A stretch of DNA of 64,000 bases from CAYQMF01 sp964418595 (lineage in GTDB: Bacteria > Planctomycetota > UBA1135 > UBA2386), in assembly GCA_964418595.1 (NCBI GenBank), contig CAYQMF010000001.1:62001-126000 (forward strand). The letters are read 5' to 3'. Below the pieces are notes generated by a model. It did not search any database. It saw only the letters and a list, made by a program, of their open reading frames with translations, and had not been told where the DNA came from. Below are positions 1 to 8,796 of this stretch, piece by piece. Within the stretch, counting starts at the first letter, position 1. Every line of letters starts with the position of its first letter. A program made the translations under genes and the position numbers.

Positions 1-1
1 G

Positions 2-526
2 GGCGAGCTGCAGGTGCAGGTGGCCGCTGCCACCACCCCGGCTCAAAGCGGCGTGCGCCGCGGTGGCCCCATCGGCGAGGACGAGGTCGAGCGCTTCCAA
101 CAGGTCGAGCGCACCGTCGCGCGCATGCGCCAGGTGCGCGCCGGCCACGCGCGGGCGCGCCTCAGCGTCGAGCGCCGGTTGCTCGATGCCAAGCTCTCCG
201 CCGAGACCACCAACGCCGTCGACCAGGTCGTGGACGGCTACCTCGCCGAAGCGCAGCGCATGGCGCTGGTCGATCGCAACGCGCTCGGTGACCTCGGCCG
301 CCAGGGCCTCGAGCAGCAGACCAAGGACCTCGGCGAACGCACGCTGTCCCAGCTCATGCCGCTCGTCGAGGCACCGGTCGCGCGCGCGATCGTCGATCAG
401 CTCATGCAGGGCGGTGCGCCGGGCACCGCGATGAGCGGCTCCGGATTCCAACCGCTCGACCCCAAGGCCATCGACCTCGCGGGTTCGAACTTCGTGCCGG
501 GCATCGGCCGGAAGGTGGCACGATGA
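2..526 (+). CDS. Unknown helical protein, 5' end outside the window
   Basis: The reading frame is already open at the window edge, so the N-terminus is missing; the first in-frame start-type codon seen is the GTG at 14, but it need not be the true start. The visible part of about 170 residues is rich in Arg, Ala, Glu and Gln and looks largely alpha-helical, with no membrane segment, cysteine pair or catalytic motif I recognise. The stop overlaps the ATG of the next gene (ATGA at 523-526), which points to translational coupling with the FGE-fold lipoprotein downstream. I do not recognise the family; an extracytoplasmic helical or coiled-coil protein is one guess from the partner gene. Confidence 0.6.
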   Translation, partial: GELQVQVAAATTPAQSGVRRGGPIGEDEVERFQQVERTVARMRQVRAGHARARLSVERRLLDAKLSAETTNAVDQVVDGYLAEAQRMALVDRNALGDLGRQGLEQQTKDLGERTLSQLMPLVEAPVARAIVDQLMQGGAPGTAMSGSGFQPLDPKAIDLAGSNFVPGIGRKVAR

Positions 527-1296
527 TCCGCCGCGTCTTCACTCTGGGTCTGCTCGCGCTCGCGCTCGGCTGCAGCGCATCGCCCGACGGCGAAGGCTCG
601 CTCCGCTATCGCGGCGCGATGGTGACCATCCCCGCCGGCGACGGCATCGTCGGCGATCTCAACGGCGCCGGCCGTCAGGACGAGCGCCCCGCGCGCACGC
701 TGCGCTTCGCGAAGGCCTTCGCCGTCGGCAAGCGCGAAGTCACCAACGCCGACTACCGTGAGTTCGTGCTGGCGACCGGACACAAGGCTCCCGCGCACTG
801 GACGGATGGCACCTGCCCGCCGGAGCTGCTGCAGCACGCCGTCACGCACGTGAGCTGGCTCGACGCGCAGGCCTACTGCACGTGGGCGGGCGTGCGCCTG
901 CTCACGGAGGCCGAGTGGGAATACGCGGCGCGCGGCCACACCCGCTGGACCTGGCCGTGGGGCGATCAGTTCCTCGACACGATGGCCAACGTGCGCTTCG
1001 ACTCCTCCGTGCGGCAGACGCCGGTGGGCAGCAACCCCAAGGGCTGCTCCGTGTTCGGTGTCGAGGACATGGCCGGCGGCGTGTGGGAGTGGGTCGCCGA
1101 TGCCTACGACGAGGAGCGCTGGGCGCGCACGTCCGACCGCGCCGTCGCCGACGCCTGCTCGAAGGGCGAGGGTCGCGTACTCAAGGGCGGCGCATGGACG
1201 CTGGCCCCGGAGCTGTCGCGCATCGCAGCGCGTGACCGCACCAACGCCGAGGCGATGGGCATGATGATCGGCTTCCGCGTGGCGCGCGACCTGTAG
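523..1296 (+). CDS. FGE/SUMF1-fold (formylglycine-generating enzyme-like) lipoprotein
   Basis: The protein has 257 residues with a lipoprotein signal peptide ending in the lipobox LALGC around residue 17, so it should be anchored on the outer face of a membrane. Family marks of the FGE-sulfatase domain follow: an early GDGIVGD loop, the KREVTNADYREFV block near residue 72, TEAEWEYAARG near 128, GVWEWVADAY near 187, and a closing GGAW...GFRVA block. True sulfatase-activating FGEs carry two active-site cysteines in the segment after GG(S/A)W; here that segment reads GGAWTLAPELSR with no cysteine. A catalytic FGE role is therefore doubtful, and a binding or structural role, as in many planctomycete FGE-like proteins, is more likely. 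It is coupled to the preceding gene by a 4-base overlap. Confidence 0.85.
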   Translation: MIRRVFTLGLLALALGCSASPDGEGSLRYRGAMVTIPAGDGIVGDLNGAGRQDERPARTLRFAKAFAVGKREVTNADYREFVLATGHKAPAHWTDGTCPPELLQHAVTHVSWLDAQAYCTWAGVRLLTEAEWEYAARGHTRWTWPWGDQFLDTMANVRFDSSVRQTPVGSNPKGCSVFGVEDMAGGVWEWVADAYDEERWARTSDRAVADACSKGEGRVLKGGAWTLAPELSRIAARDRTNAEAMGMMIGFRVARDL

Positions 1297-1309
1297 AGGT
1301 CCGCAAGGC

Positions 1310-1332
1310 AGCGATCGGGCTCATCGATCGCT
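1310..1332. terminator. Perfect 8-bp hairpin between convergent genes
   Basis: AGCGATCG at 1310-1317 pairs exactly with CGATCGCT at 1325-1332 around a 7-base loop. It sits between the stop of the lipoprotein gene and the stop of the oppositely oriented gene, whose TGA lies in the loop. No T-run follows on either strand, so intrinsic termination is only inferred from position and symmetry. Confidence 0.4.
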
Positions 1333-3579
1333 TACGTGGAACGTGCAGTTCGCCCGCTGGTCGCTCCTGACGAGGACACGGGGTGTGGCCGGCGACACGT
1401 TGCCTTCCGCCGACACGACCGCGAGGCCGTACTCGCCCGGACGCAGGCGGGCGCGGAACCGACCCTGCGCGTCGGTACGCGCGGTCTCGAAGCCCACGCC
1501 CCGACCTTCGACGGACAGGCGCACCTCCGTCTCTGCGAGCGGGATGCCGTTGCGCAGGACGAGGCCTTCGAGGTCGCCCGGCATGAAGCGCGAGAGGTCG
1601 GCGTCGACCCGCGTCGCCGCCCCCGCACGGACGTCGACCGTGTCGGCGTCGAATGCCTCTCGCGATCCCACGCCGCCACGTCCGCGCGTGCGCACGACCA
1701 GGATGCGCCAGGTCCCCGCCGGCACGTCGTCGATGGTGAAGCCGCCGAACTCGTCGAGCGGCACGGGTCGCGCCGGGTGCTCTTCGGGCGTGCCGTTGCC
1801 GTCACGCAGCAACGACACGGCCGGCGCCGAGAAGATCTGGCCACCGGGGATCGGACCGACGAACGGCAACCCCGCGTCGAATCGCCATTCGCCCAACAAC
1901 TCGAGCGGGCCGATCGAGCCGATCACCTGCCCACCCGACGACACGGTGACGACCATCGGCGCCGAAACGTCGAGGCGCACGTCACCGACCCAGGTCGGCG
2001 CATGCTTCGGCCCCGGCAGCCACAGGGCGAGGGCGCGGCCAGCCGGGCCACATAGGACGACCTCGCCACGCGCATCGGTCTTCGCCCGCTGGATCCGCAG
2101 CGCACTCCCGTGCGGAGACGACAGAGAGGCTTCGTCCACGGCGAACACCCGGAGTCTGCCGGCGTGGCCGCCCGGATCGACGAGCTGGACCGACGCGCCG
2201 ACCAACGGCGCGCCGTCGGTGCGTTGGACACGCAACGTCCGCTTCGCGATAGGGTCGAGGCTGACGGTGACCCGCGCGCGGCCCGGTCCCGTCACAGCGA
2301 CGGGCACGAGCCCGCTCGACGCGAGAGCCTCGCCCGCTGGCGTGACGAAGACGAAGTACTCGCCGCGCTGCACCCGGGTCACCACGACCGGAGCCTCGCT
2401 GCCCCGGCCCCGCGCACGGACCTCTCCAGAGCTCGCCGATCCGGCGCTCAGGAGCCTCACGGAGAAGTCTCCGACGGGCGGACCGCGTGGCACGACGGCG
2501 ACCTCCACCTCGAGCGACCGGCGCAGCACGAAGCGAAGGTCCCCGCGACCCCACGCGAAGGTCTGGAGGGCGAGCGGGGGATCGAAATCCCGGTGCTCGA
2601 GGTAGAGCGCGATCTCGTCAGGGGCGTCGGGCATCCATCGGCGGATCTCGAAGCGACCCTCGAGGTCGGTCCCAACCGCCAAGAACCCGCCCTTCGGTGT
2701 AGGGACCGGGGTCACCATCACCGAAGGAACCGGCGTGCCCGCCTCGTCGACGACGACGCCGCGGAGCGTCGCCGTGGGATCGACGGGTGCGAGCACGACA
2801 TCGACGACCTGCTCCACGGGCATGCCGGAGACCGTCACGCGCGCGGGTCGCACGACCTCGCGGTGTGCCACCGCCACGGTGTAGTCACCCGCAGCCAGCG
2901 GCATGCGCCCGACAAAGACGCCGTCGTGCGCGGCGATGAACGAGTCGACGCTAGCCGCTCCGTCCGTCCCAACCGCGCCGCCGACGCGGCGGAAGCCGAG
3001 GCTGGCGTGCGCAGCCGCAATGCCCTCGACATCGCCGACACGCCCGCGCAGCAACGTGCCCGATGCCATCACGAGATCGCCGACATCCTTCGTCGAGCCC
3101 GGCGCCAGCTCCGCCCAGTGCCTGCTCGCCGACGTGTGGCAGAGCTTCTCCACGGCGAACGAGAACTGAAACGGCGGCGGCGGCCAGAAGCGCAGCTCGA
3201 AGACCCCGTCGACGTCGGTCGTGAACCGCTCATCCAACGGTCCCGGCTCCGGATGCCGCGCGCACCACGCCGCCATGCGCACCTTCGTCGTGGGTTTGCC
3301 CGTGATCCGCCCGGTCACGCCGACGATCGGCGCGCCGCGCTGATCGACACACCGCCCACGCAGGAGCATCGGCTCCAGTTCGCGTGGATCGTCATCGGGC
3401 AACTCGACGCGTGCGGCCGCCTCGGCGGAAGCGACGTCGGAGGTGACCTGGATGGACTCCGTTGGCGACGCGCCCGACGCCTGCGCCACAGAATGCGGGA
3501 CCTCCACAGCCTTCGGCCAGAACGCGACGACCAGCGCCGCGAAGCCGGCGAACACGGCGAGCGTCTTCAGCGCGGCCAC
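1321..3579 (-). CDS. Membrane-anchored multidomain protein with carboxypeptidase-regulatory-like repeats
   Basis: The protein has 752 residues. The GTG start at 3579 is chosen because it follows a GGAGG-type ribosome site overlapping the stop of the upstream gene (4-base gap) and gives a clean N-terminal hydrophobic segment (LAVFAGFAALVVAFWP, about residues 6-21); a longer frame upstream overlaps the radical SAM gene and looks spurious. The rest is a string of beta-sandwich modules of the CarboxypepD_reg/transthyretin-like type, shown by repeats such as LRGVVVDEAGTPVP with GRFEIRRW, and GFTIDDVPAGTWRI near the C-terminus. Such proteins are usually extracytoplasmic and used for adhesion, carbohydrate contact or as scaffold. 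It is the last gene of a three-gene minus-strand operon with a radical SAM protein and a methyltransferase, but nothing in the sequence ties its function to them. Confidence 0.8.
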   Translation of the reverse strand: MAALKTLAVFAGFAALVVAFWPKAVEVPHSVAQASGASPTESIQVTSDVASAEAAARVELPDDDPRELEPMLLRGRCVDQRGAPIVGVTGRITGKPTTKVRMAAWCARHPEPGPLDERFTTDVDGVFELRFWPPPPFQFSFAVEKLCHTSASRHWAELAPGSTKDVGDLVMASGTLLRGRVGDVEGIAAAHASLGFRRVGGAVGTDGAASVDSFIAAHDGVFVGRMPLAAGDYTVAVAHREVVRPARVTVSGMPVEQVVDVVLAPVDPTATLRGVVVDEAGTPVPSVMVTPVPTPKGGFLAVGTDLEGRFEIRRWMPDAPDEIALYLEHRDFDPPLALQTFAWGRGDLRFVLRRSLEVEVAVVPRGPPVGDFSVRLLSAGSASSGEVRARGRGSEAPVVVTRVQRGEYFVFVTPAGEALASSGLVPVAVTGPGRARVTVSLDPIAKRTLRVQRTDGAPLVGASVQLVDPGGHAGRLRVFAVDEASLSSPHGSALRIQRAKTDARGEVVLCGPAGRALALWLPGPKHAPTWVGDVRLDVSAPMVVTVSSGGQVIGSIGPLELLGEWRFDAGLPFVGPIPGGQIFSAPAVSLLRDGNGTPEEHPARPVPLDEFGGFTIDDVPAGTWRILVVRTRGRGGVGSREAFDADTVDVRAGAATRVDADLSRFMPGDLEGLVLRNGIPLAETEVRLSVEGRGVGFETARTDAQGRFRARLRPGEYGLAVVSAEGNVSPATPRVLVRSDQRANCTFHVSDR

Positions 3580-3583
3580 CCCC

Positions 3584-4696
3584 CTACCCCTCCGGTGTCC
3601 CCGCACGCGCGCGCCGCAAGAGCAACATCCCTCGACGCAGGTCTTCGCCGAACGAGCGGTGCGCGAGGCACGACGCCGCGCACTCGACCGAGCCGAACTT
3701 CGCACAGCTCATCATCGCCGAGCGCTGCCGCGTGGCGACGTCGCCGTACCAGAGGTCGCGCGCGCTCGACATCCGGATGTCGCCGATCGCTGGGTAGTGC
3801 CAGCACATCCGCACCTCGCCGTCCGGAAGGATGTGAAAGTCGCGCAGACCCACGCGGCAGGGCGCCAACCTCGGCGTGACCACCTCGCGCCGGAAGTGCG
3901 CCGGCATCGCGCGCAAGCGCGCGGTCTCCGTCTCGATCGGGGCACCGCCGAGGCGCAACGCGATCAGGGTCTCGACCATGGCCGCGAGGGCCGCGCTGTC
4001 TGCTTCGCTCTCGATCCACAGGTCGCGGTCGACCTCCGTGGTCCACGGCCGCACCGGGCTGAAGTCGATGGAGGTGGCGCCCACCTCTTGCGTCCATGCG
4101 ACGAGCGCATCGAGATGACGGAGGTTGTGGCGATGCACGGTCGGCTTGATGCGGATGGCGAAGCGGGCGCAGGCGGCGTCGCGGGCGGTTCGCAGCCGCG
4201 TGAGGCCCGCGCCGATCCTCGCCAGCGAGCCGGCGACGCCGCGCACCGTGTCGTGCGAATCAGCGTCGGGGCCGTCGACGGAGACGTCGACATTGAGCGG
4301 ACGCGCCGCCACCAACCGCTGGACCACGCCGGGCGTGAGCGCGGAGCCGTTGGTGATCACGCCCCATCGGATCCCCTGCTCGTGGCACCAGGCGACCAGC
4401 TCGAGGAACGGCTTCCACAGGAAGGGCTCGCCGCCGGAGAACTGGATCGTGAATGGACCGAGCCAAGCGCGCAGACCCGCGAGCCCGCGCTGCCAATCCG
4501 CGAGGGTCATCTCGTTGCGGTAGGCGGGCAGCCTCCAGAAGGCGCAGTAGCTGCACTTGTAGTTGCATCGCTCGTTGACCATGCCGCGGATCGCGACCGG
4601 TCGAGTCCGATCCACACCGAGCTTCAGGTAGAGCTGCTCGGCGGCCTCGTATCGCAGCCGACGAGCCCCGATGCGTGCCAGATCAACGATGCGCAT
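3584..4696 (-). CDS. Radical SAM protein with SPASM-like C-terminal cysteine region
   Basis: The protein has 370 residues. The radical SAM [4Fe-4S] motif CNYKCSYC is at Cys44, Cys48 and Cys51, followed by the SAM-contacting block FSGGEPF. The C-terminal part carries further cysteines (CRVGLRDF, RMCWHYP, MMSCAKFGSVECAASC) typical of auxiliary clusters in the SPASM/twitch group, which modifies peptides, sugars or cofactors. The ATG at 4696 is preferred over a longer frame because MRIVDLARIGARRL begins just inside the 3' end of the methyltransferase gene (14-base overlap), which implies coupling. The substrate cannot be read from the sequence: there is no small precursor-peptide gene beside it, so small-molecule or glycan modification is as likely as peptide maturation. 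Confidence 0.85.
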   Translation of the reverse strand: MRIVDLARIGARRLRYEAAEQLYLKLGVDRTRPVAIRGMVNERCNYKCSYCAFWRLPAYRNEMTLADWQRGLAGLRAWLGPFTIQFSGGEPFLWKPFLELVAWCHEQGIRWGVITNGSALTPGVVQRLVAARPLNVDVSVDGPDADSHDTVRGVAGSLARIGAGLTRLRTARDAACARFAIRIKPTVHRHNLRHLDALVAWTQEVGATSIDFSPVRPWTTEVDRDLWIESEADSAALAAMVETLIALRLGGAPIETETARLRAMPAHFRREVVTPRLAPCRVGLRDFHILPDGEVRMCWHYPAIGDIRMSSARDLWYGDVATRQRSAMMSCAKFGSVECAASCLAHRSFGEDLRRGMLLLRRARAGTPEG

Positions 4697-5336
4697 CGAC
4701 GCCTCCCGCGCGGTAGAGGCTCCACGACTTGGGCCAGCCCGCAACGCGCTCCGTGAAGACCTCGCCATCCGGAAAAAGTGCACGCAGCTCGCGCAGGGTG
4801 AAGCACGTGGTGTTGGCGATCGGATCCACGACGACCTCGTCGGCCACCGCGCGATCGAACCGGCGCGCGACGGCTGCGCGCACTGCCCGCGGGTAGAACC
4901 AGAAGAAGGGCCAGCCCGTGTGCGCCTCGATGGGAAACAGGTAGCTTGGAGTCTGCACCCAGTAGCTGACGCCGACGCGACACACTTCCGCGGCGAAACG
5001 TTCGATGCGCGTCCGATCGCCCACGTGCTCGATCACGCTGTTGCTGAAGACGACGTCGAACGCGCCGTCGGCGAAGCGGCTCAGATCGCACGCATCGCCG
5101 ACCAGGAAGTGGCGATCCGCGCGCCCGGTCTCGGGCGCGTTTGCCACGACCCCGGGCTGGTTCAACAACCACACATCGAGCGGCACATCGACCATGTCCC
5201 ACAGCTCCGCGGTGCCGCCCACGTCGAGGACGCGCGCGTGTGCCGCCGGCTCGATCAGGTTCACGAACGCCTGCATGCGCGCGGCGCGCCACCGCTGCCG
5301 TCGTCGACTCTTGAAGCGGGTGAGGCTTTCGAGCAT
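4683..5336 (-). CDS. Class I SAM-dependent methyltransferase
   Basis: The protein has 217 residues and a Rossmann methyltransferase pattern: motif I VLDVGGTAELWDM near residue 40, an acidic LVGDACDLSRFADGAFDVVFSNSVIEHV stretch giving motifs II-IV, with SVIEHV typical of the UbiE/Methyltransf_11 group. The ATG at 5336 starts a basic helix leading into motif I; longer versions run into the divergent neighbour. It is the first gene of the operon with the radical SAM protein (14-base overlap). Methyltransferases of this subtype often sit in polysaccharide or lipid loci; the natural acceptor is unknown. Confidence 0.85.
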   Translation of the reverse strand: MLESLTRFKSRRRQRWRAARMQAFVNLIEPAAHARVLDVGGTAELWDMVDVPLDVWLLNQPGVVANAPETGRADRHFLVGDACDLSRFADGAFDVVFSNSVIEHVGDRTRIERFAAEVCRVGVSYWVQTPSYLFPIEAHTGWPFFWFYPRAVRAAVARRFDRAVADEVVVDPIANTTCFTLRELRALFPDGEVFTERVAGWPKSWSLYRAGGVDAHR

Positions 5337-5408
5337 GTTCGGACTCCACGAACGCAAACCGGGTGTGCGGGACTGTAGCAATTCCGCGCCGGGCCGCCGC
5401 GCCAACCG

Positions 5409-5942
5409 ATGACCCCACACCCAGCCGCATCGCAACCGTCATGGCCCCGCCGTGTCCTGCGCGGACTCGGCACGCTACTGGCCGCGATCTGGGTCGTCCT
5501 CGAAGAGTGGGTGTGGAACACGCTCACCGCCGCGATGGCGGGGCTCGGTCGGCTGCCGCCGGTACGCTGGGTCGAGGCGCGTATCGCGCGGCTGCCGCCG
5601 TACCCGGCGATGGCGGTGTTCCTCGTGCCGATGGTGCTGTTGCTGCCCGCCAAGCTCCTCGGGCTCTGGCTGATCGGCACCGGTCACGTCAAGGCGGGCG
5701 TCAGCGTGTTCGTCGCCGCGAAGATCCTCGGGACTGCGGTGGCCGCCCGCCTGTTCACGCTCACCCGGCCCACGCTGCTGAGCGTCGGCTGGTTCCGCAC
5801 TGTCTACGCGTGGTTCACCGGCTGGCGCGATCGCCTGCACGCCTGGCTGCGCTCGTTCCGCGCGTGGCAGCGCGTCAAGGCGTGGGGCGCCAAGGTCCGA
5901 GCGGCGCTGCGCGCGTGGTACCGCACGATGTTCGCGCGATGA
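5409..5942 (+). CDS. Small integral membrane protein, unknown function
   Basis: The protein has 177 residues with two or three hydrophobic segments: WPRRVLRGLGTLLAAIWVVL near residue 12, MAVFLVPMVLLLPAKLLGLWLI around 68-90 and a further apolar stretch ending near 110. These are followed by a strongly basic, aromatic-rich tail (WRDRLHAWLRSFRAWQRVKAWGAK). Similar small membrane proteins with this layout occur in proteobacteria as uncharacterised transmembrane proteins. It is transcribed divergently from the methyltransferase and ends 27 bases before a convergent lipoprotein gene, so it is probably monocistronic. Confidence 0.75.
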   Translation: MTPHPAASQPSWPRRVLRGLGTLLAAIWVVLEEWVWNTLTAAMAGLGRLPPVRWVEARIARLPPYPAMAVFLVPMVLLLPAKLLGLWLIGTGHVKAGVSVFVAAKILGTAVAARLFTLTRPTLLSVGWFRTVYAWFTGWRDRLHAWLRSFRAWQRVKAWGAKVRAALRAWYRTMFAR

Positions 5943-5969
5943 GCCCGCGATTCGACCGGCGCGCCGGCA

Positions 5970-6767
5970 CTAGCGCAGCGCGCGCCCGACCGCGCTCACG
6001 CGCTCGAGGACGAACTCATTCACCGCCTCGGCGAGCTTGCCGGCGAGCTGGCCGTGGACGTTGGCATTCCTCACCTCCTCGGACGCCGCGCTCGTCACGT
6101 CGATCGGGAAACCGCCGACCAGCGCACTCTTCTCGAGGTCGTAGAGCAGCGCGTCACCGGTCACGCGGCCCGGAGTGAACGTCTTCATCTCGCCAGCGCG
6201 GAGTTCCTGCATGACGAGGCCCGGCGGCTGACGTGTGGGAAGCCGTAGGACGAGGAGGTAGCGGGTCCGCTCGAGCCAATCGAGGTCCTGCTTCAGGTTC
6301 GAGAGGACCGGCTCGGACCCGTAGCGCCCTCGCCCCATCTCGAGGAAGGCCGCCGTCTCGAGCAACCAGCGATCGCTCTTGTCGACGAGCAGGAGGAACG
6401 TGTCCTTGTTGCCCGATTGCCACTCCAGACTGGCTGCCTCGCCGGGCTTCGCCAGATGCTCCGCAAAGGCGATGGCCGTGTTGTATGCGGGGTTCGGCGT
6501 GCGCGTACCGTCGTCGGCGATGCGTTCGCCGAACGGAACGCAGTCGAGGCGGAGGCCGTCGGGCAGCTTCCATCGGTCTTCGCCGAGGGCGGGTTGCTTC
6601 TCGACGATGGGTGCCAGCGCAGCGATCCTGGCGAGCGCAGCCGAACTGGCGGCGCGGTGCGCATCGGCCAGCGCGGTCGCGGATTCCCCGCCGCAGGCGG
6701 CCAGCAGGAGGATCAGTGGCAGGAAGACCCGTGGCAGGACCAGCGGGAGAGGGCGGGCGCGTTGCAC
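5970..6767 (-). CDS. Hypothetical lipoprotein
   Basis: The protein has 265 residues with an N-terminal signal FLPLILLLAACGG whose LAAC lipobox predicts lipidation at about Cys25. The mature part is mixed alpha/beta with no motif I recognise; a YLLVLRLP strand and an EVRNANVHGQL segment near the end are the most structured-looking parts. It stands alone between a convergent and a divergent gene. The call as a coding gene rests on length, lipobox and codon usage typical of the window, not on family recognition. Confidence 0.7.
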   Translation of the reverse strand: MQRARPLPLVLPRVFLPLILLLAACGGESATALADAHRAASSAALARIAALAPIVEKQPALGEDRWKLPDGLRLDCVPFGERIADDGTRTPNPAYNTAIAFAEHLAKPGEAASLEWQSGNKDTFLLLVDKSDRWLLETAAFLEMGRGRYGSEPVLSNLKQDLDWLERTRYLLVLRLPTRQPPGLVMQELRAGEMKTFTPGRVTGDALLYDLEKSALVGGFPIDVTSAASEEVRNANVHGQLAGKLAEAVNEFVLERVSAVGRALR

Positions 6768-6813
6768 AGCGGAAGCCTAGGCTAGACTCCCCGCTCCTCA
6801 CGCGACCTCACCC

Positions 6814-7842
6814 ATGAAACGACTCCTCCCTTTCTTCTCACTGCTGGGCGCCCTCCCGGCACAGACCTCCCGCGTCCTTCCCGCCGGCTACGAGACCGTG
6901 TGGGCTGGCAACAACGGCACCGGCGTCGGCTACGCCACGCAGAACGGCATCTCGCAGAACCTCTACATCGCGCCGTTCAGCTCGGGCACGTCGGTCGTCG
7001 AGGTCGGCTTCCGCCGCACGGCGACGACCGCCGACTTCGCCGGCGTGACCGTCGACTTCGAGGTCGGACTATCGAGTACGACCGCGGACCTGACCACGCT
7101 CAGCAGCACCTTCGCGAGCAACCTCGGCGCCGACGCGACGGTCGTGTTCCCGCGGCGACTCGTCAACGTCCCCGCGCGCGCCGCCAACAGCAGCCCGCTC
7201 GACTGGGTGAGCCTGCCCATCACGCCGTGGGTCTTCAACGGCCCCAACTTCCTGATCGAGTGCAAGTCGTACGGCACCGGCAGCGTGAACGGCTGGCGCA
7301 TGGATCGCTGTTTCGAGCGCACCACCGCCGGCGAAGCGATCTCGTGGGGCACGGCGTGCTCGACCGCGGCAGTGAACTCGACCAGCAGCACACCGGCGTA
7401 CATGCCCGGCAGCACGGTGACCTTCACGCTCGCGAATGCCACCGCCAGCCAACCGGCGTTCGCGCTCCTGGGCTTCGATCTGACGTCGTTGCTCGGCGCC
7501 ATCCCGCTGCCGCTCGATCTCACGCCGTGGGGCGTCACCGGTTGCACGCTGCTGGTCGACATGACCGCGTCGATCGCCACGACCACCGATGCTGCCGGCG
7601 GGGCGTCGCTCAGCTTCGCGCTACCCAGCGCCGGTGTCACCGGTCTGGGCTTCGGCGTGCAGTGGATGTACGTCGATCCGAGCGCCAGCCCGCTCCCCCT
7701 GCGCAGCACGGTCGGCCGGCTCGTGCACGTGGGCCCGCTCGTCTGCGCCAACCGCTACGTGTACTCGCTCAGCAACGTGGGCGCGGCGACGGGCACGCTG
7801 CAGGCCGGCGGACCGATCGCGCGCGTGCGCACGATCCCCTGA
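6814..7842 (+). CDS. Secreted protein with lineage-typical C-terminal beta domain
   Basis: The protein has 342 residues. The signal peptide MKRLLPFFSLLGALPAQ ends in an A-Q cleavage region seen again and again in secreted proteins of this window. The middle (residues 20-200) is a Ser/Thr/Asn-rich beta region with no recognised catalytic motif. From about residue 205 comes the recurring exoprotein domain: an apolar strand pair, IPLPLDLTPWGVTGC, then a glycine-rich strand and FGVQWMYVDPSASPLPL near residue 285, where copies in the other genes have FFQW or similar. Enzymatic activity is not indicated; surface or matrix function is inferred. Confidence 0.8.
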   Translation: MKRLLPFFSLLGALPAQTSRVLPAGYETVWAGNNGTGVGYATQNGISQNLYIAPFSSGTSVVEVGFRRTATTADFAGVTVDFEVGLSSTTADLTTLSSTFASNLGADATVVFPRRLVNVPARAANSSPLDWVSLPITPWVFNGPNFLIECKSYGTGSVNGWRMDRCFERTTAGEAISWGTACSTAAVNSTSSTPAYMPGSTVTFTLANATASQPAFALLGFDLTSLLGAIPLPLDLTPWGVTGCTLLVDMTASIATTTDAAGGASLSFALPSAGVTGLGFGVQWMYVDPSASPLPLRSTVGRLVHVGPLVCANRYVYSLSNVGAATGTLQAGGPIARVRTIP

Positions 7843-7869
7843 TCCCGCTGGAGACCACCGCGCTGAGCG

Positions 7870-8796
7870 CTACGCGGCCAGCTCGATCGGCTGCACCGTC
7901 ACCCGCTGCAGCCCGCTGGCGCGCACGACCGTGAGTTCGAGCCGACGGCCGATCGCCTCGCCGCCGAGCGCGCGATGCAGATCGGAGATCGACGCGAGCG
8001 TGCGGCCGTCGGCGCGCACCAGTACGTCGCCAGCCAAGACGCCGGCCACCGCCGCGGGCGAGCCGGGCTCGACGCCGCGCACGGCGATGCCGCGCGGCAC
8101 TTCGAGCAGCAGTCGCTCCGCGAGGATCTTCGGCAGGAGTGCCTCCTCCGCGGCGATGCCGAGGCGCGCGCGCCGCACGCGGCCGTGGCGCAGGATCTCG
8201 GCCAGCACGAACTGCGCGGTGTTCGCAGGGATCGCGAAGCACAGCCCCTGACCCGGCGCGATCGCGGTGTTGATGCCGACGACGGTGCCCTCGGCGCCCA
8301 CCAGCGGGCCACCGGAGTTGCCCGGGTTGAGGGGCGCGTCGGTCTGCACGACGCCCTCGATGCGCCGGCCATTGGCCGCCGGCAGCGTGCGGCCGAGCGC
8401 GCTGACGACGCCGAGGGTGACCGTGTGCGCGAGGCCCAGCGGCGAGCCGACGGCGATGACGGTCTGGCCGACGCGGAGCGCGTTCGAGTCGCCGAGTCCC
8501 GCACTGCCCGCCTCCGTGCGCGCCGACACGCGCAGGACCGCGAGGTCGGTGATGGGATCGTCGCCGACGATGTCGGCGAGCGCGCCGCTGCCGTCGCCGC
8601 CGGTGATCTCGATCGCCTCCGCGCCGCGCACGACGTGGCTGTTGGTGAGGGCGAAACCGTCGGGCGTGACCATCACCGCCGACCCGCTGCCGAGCGCGCG
8701 GCGGCCCGCGCGCAGGGTCTGGACGTGCAACACCGCGGGACGGACGAGATCGACGACGCGGGCGACCTCGTCCGAGAACGAGCGAAGGAGGCTCAT
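7870..8796 (-). CDS. Trypsin-like serine protease with PDZ domain (HtrA/DegP type)
   Basis: The protein has 308 residues. The S1C triad is visible: His54 in TNSHVV, Asp84 in ITDLAVL and Ser161 in NPGNSGGPL. A PDZ domain follows (about residues 215-305; GIAVRGVEPGSPAAVAGVLAGDVLV). The ATG at 8796 has a GGAGG-like site just upstream and gives the compact start MSLLRSFSDEV; a longer frame without a convincing start runs into the divergent gene. No signal peptide or membrane helix is seen, unlike most HtrA proteins, so it may act in the cytoplasm or use another export route. Confidence 0.9.
   Translation of the reverse strand: MSLLRSFSDEVARVVDLVRPAVLHVQTLRAGRRALGSGSAVMVTPDGFALTNSHVVRGAEAIEITGGDGSGALADIVGDDPITDLAVLRVSARTEAGSAGLGDSNALRVGQTVIAVGSPLGLAHTVTLGVVSALGRTLPAANGRRIEGVVQTDAPLNPGNSGGPLVGAEGTVVGINTAIAPGQGLCFAIPANTAQFVLAEILRHGRVRRARLGIAAEEALLPKILAERLLLEVPRGIAVRGVEPGSPAAVAGVLAGDVLVRADGRTLASISDLHRALGGEAIGRRLELTVVRASGLQRVTVQPIELAA

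Noticed and set aside
2110..3879. Long plus-strand open frame over the regulatory-like-domain gene
   Set aside because: It has no recognisable motif and spans two genes on the other strand, so it is a GC-rich shadow.
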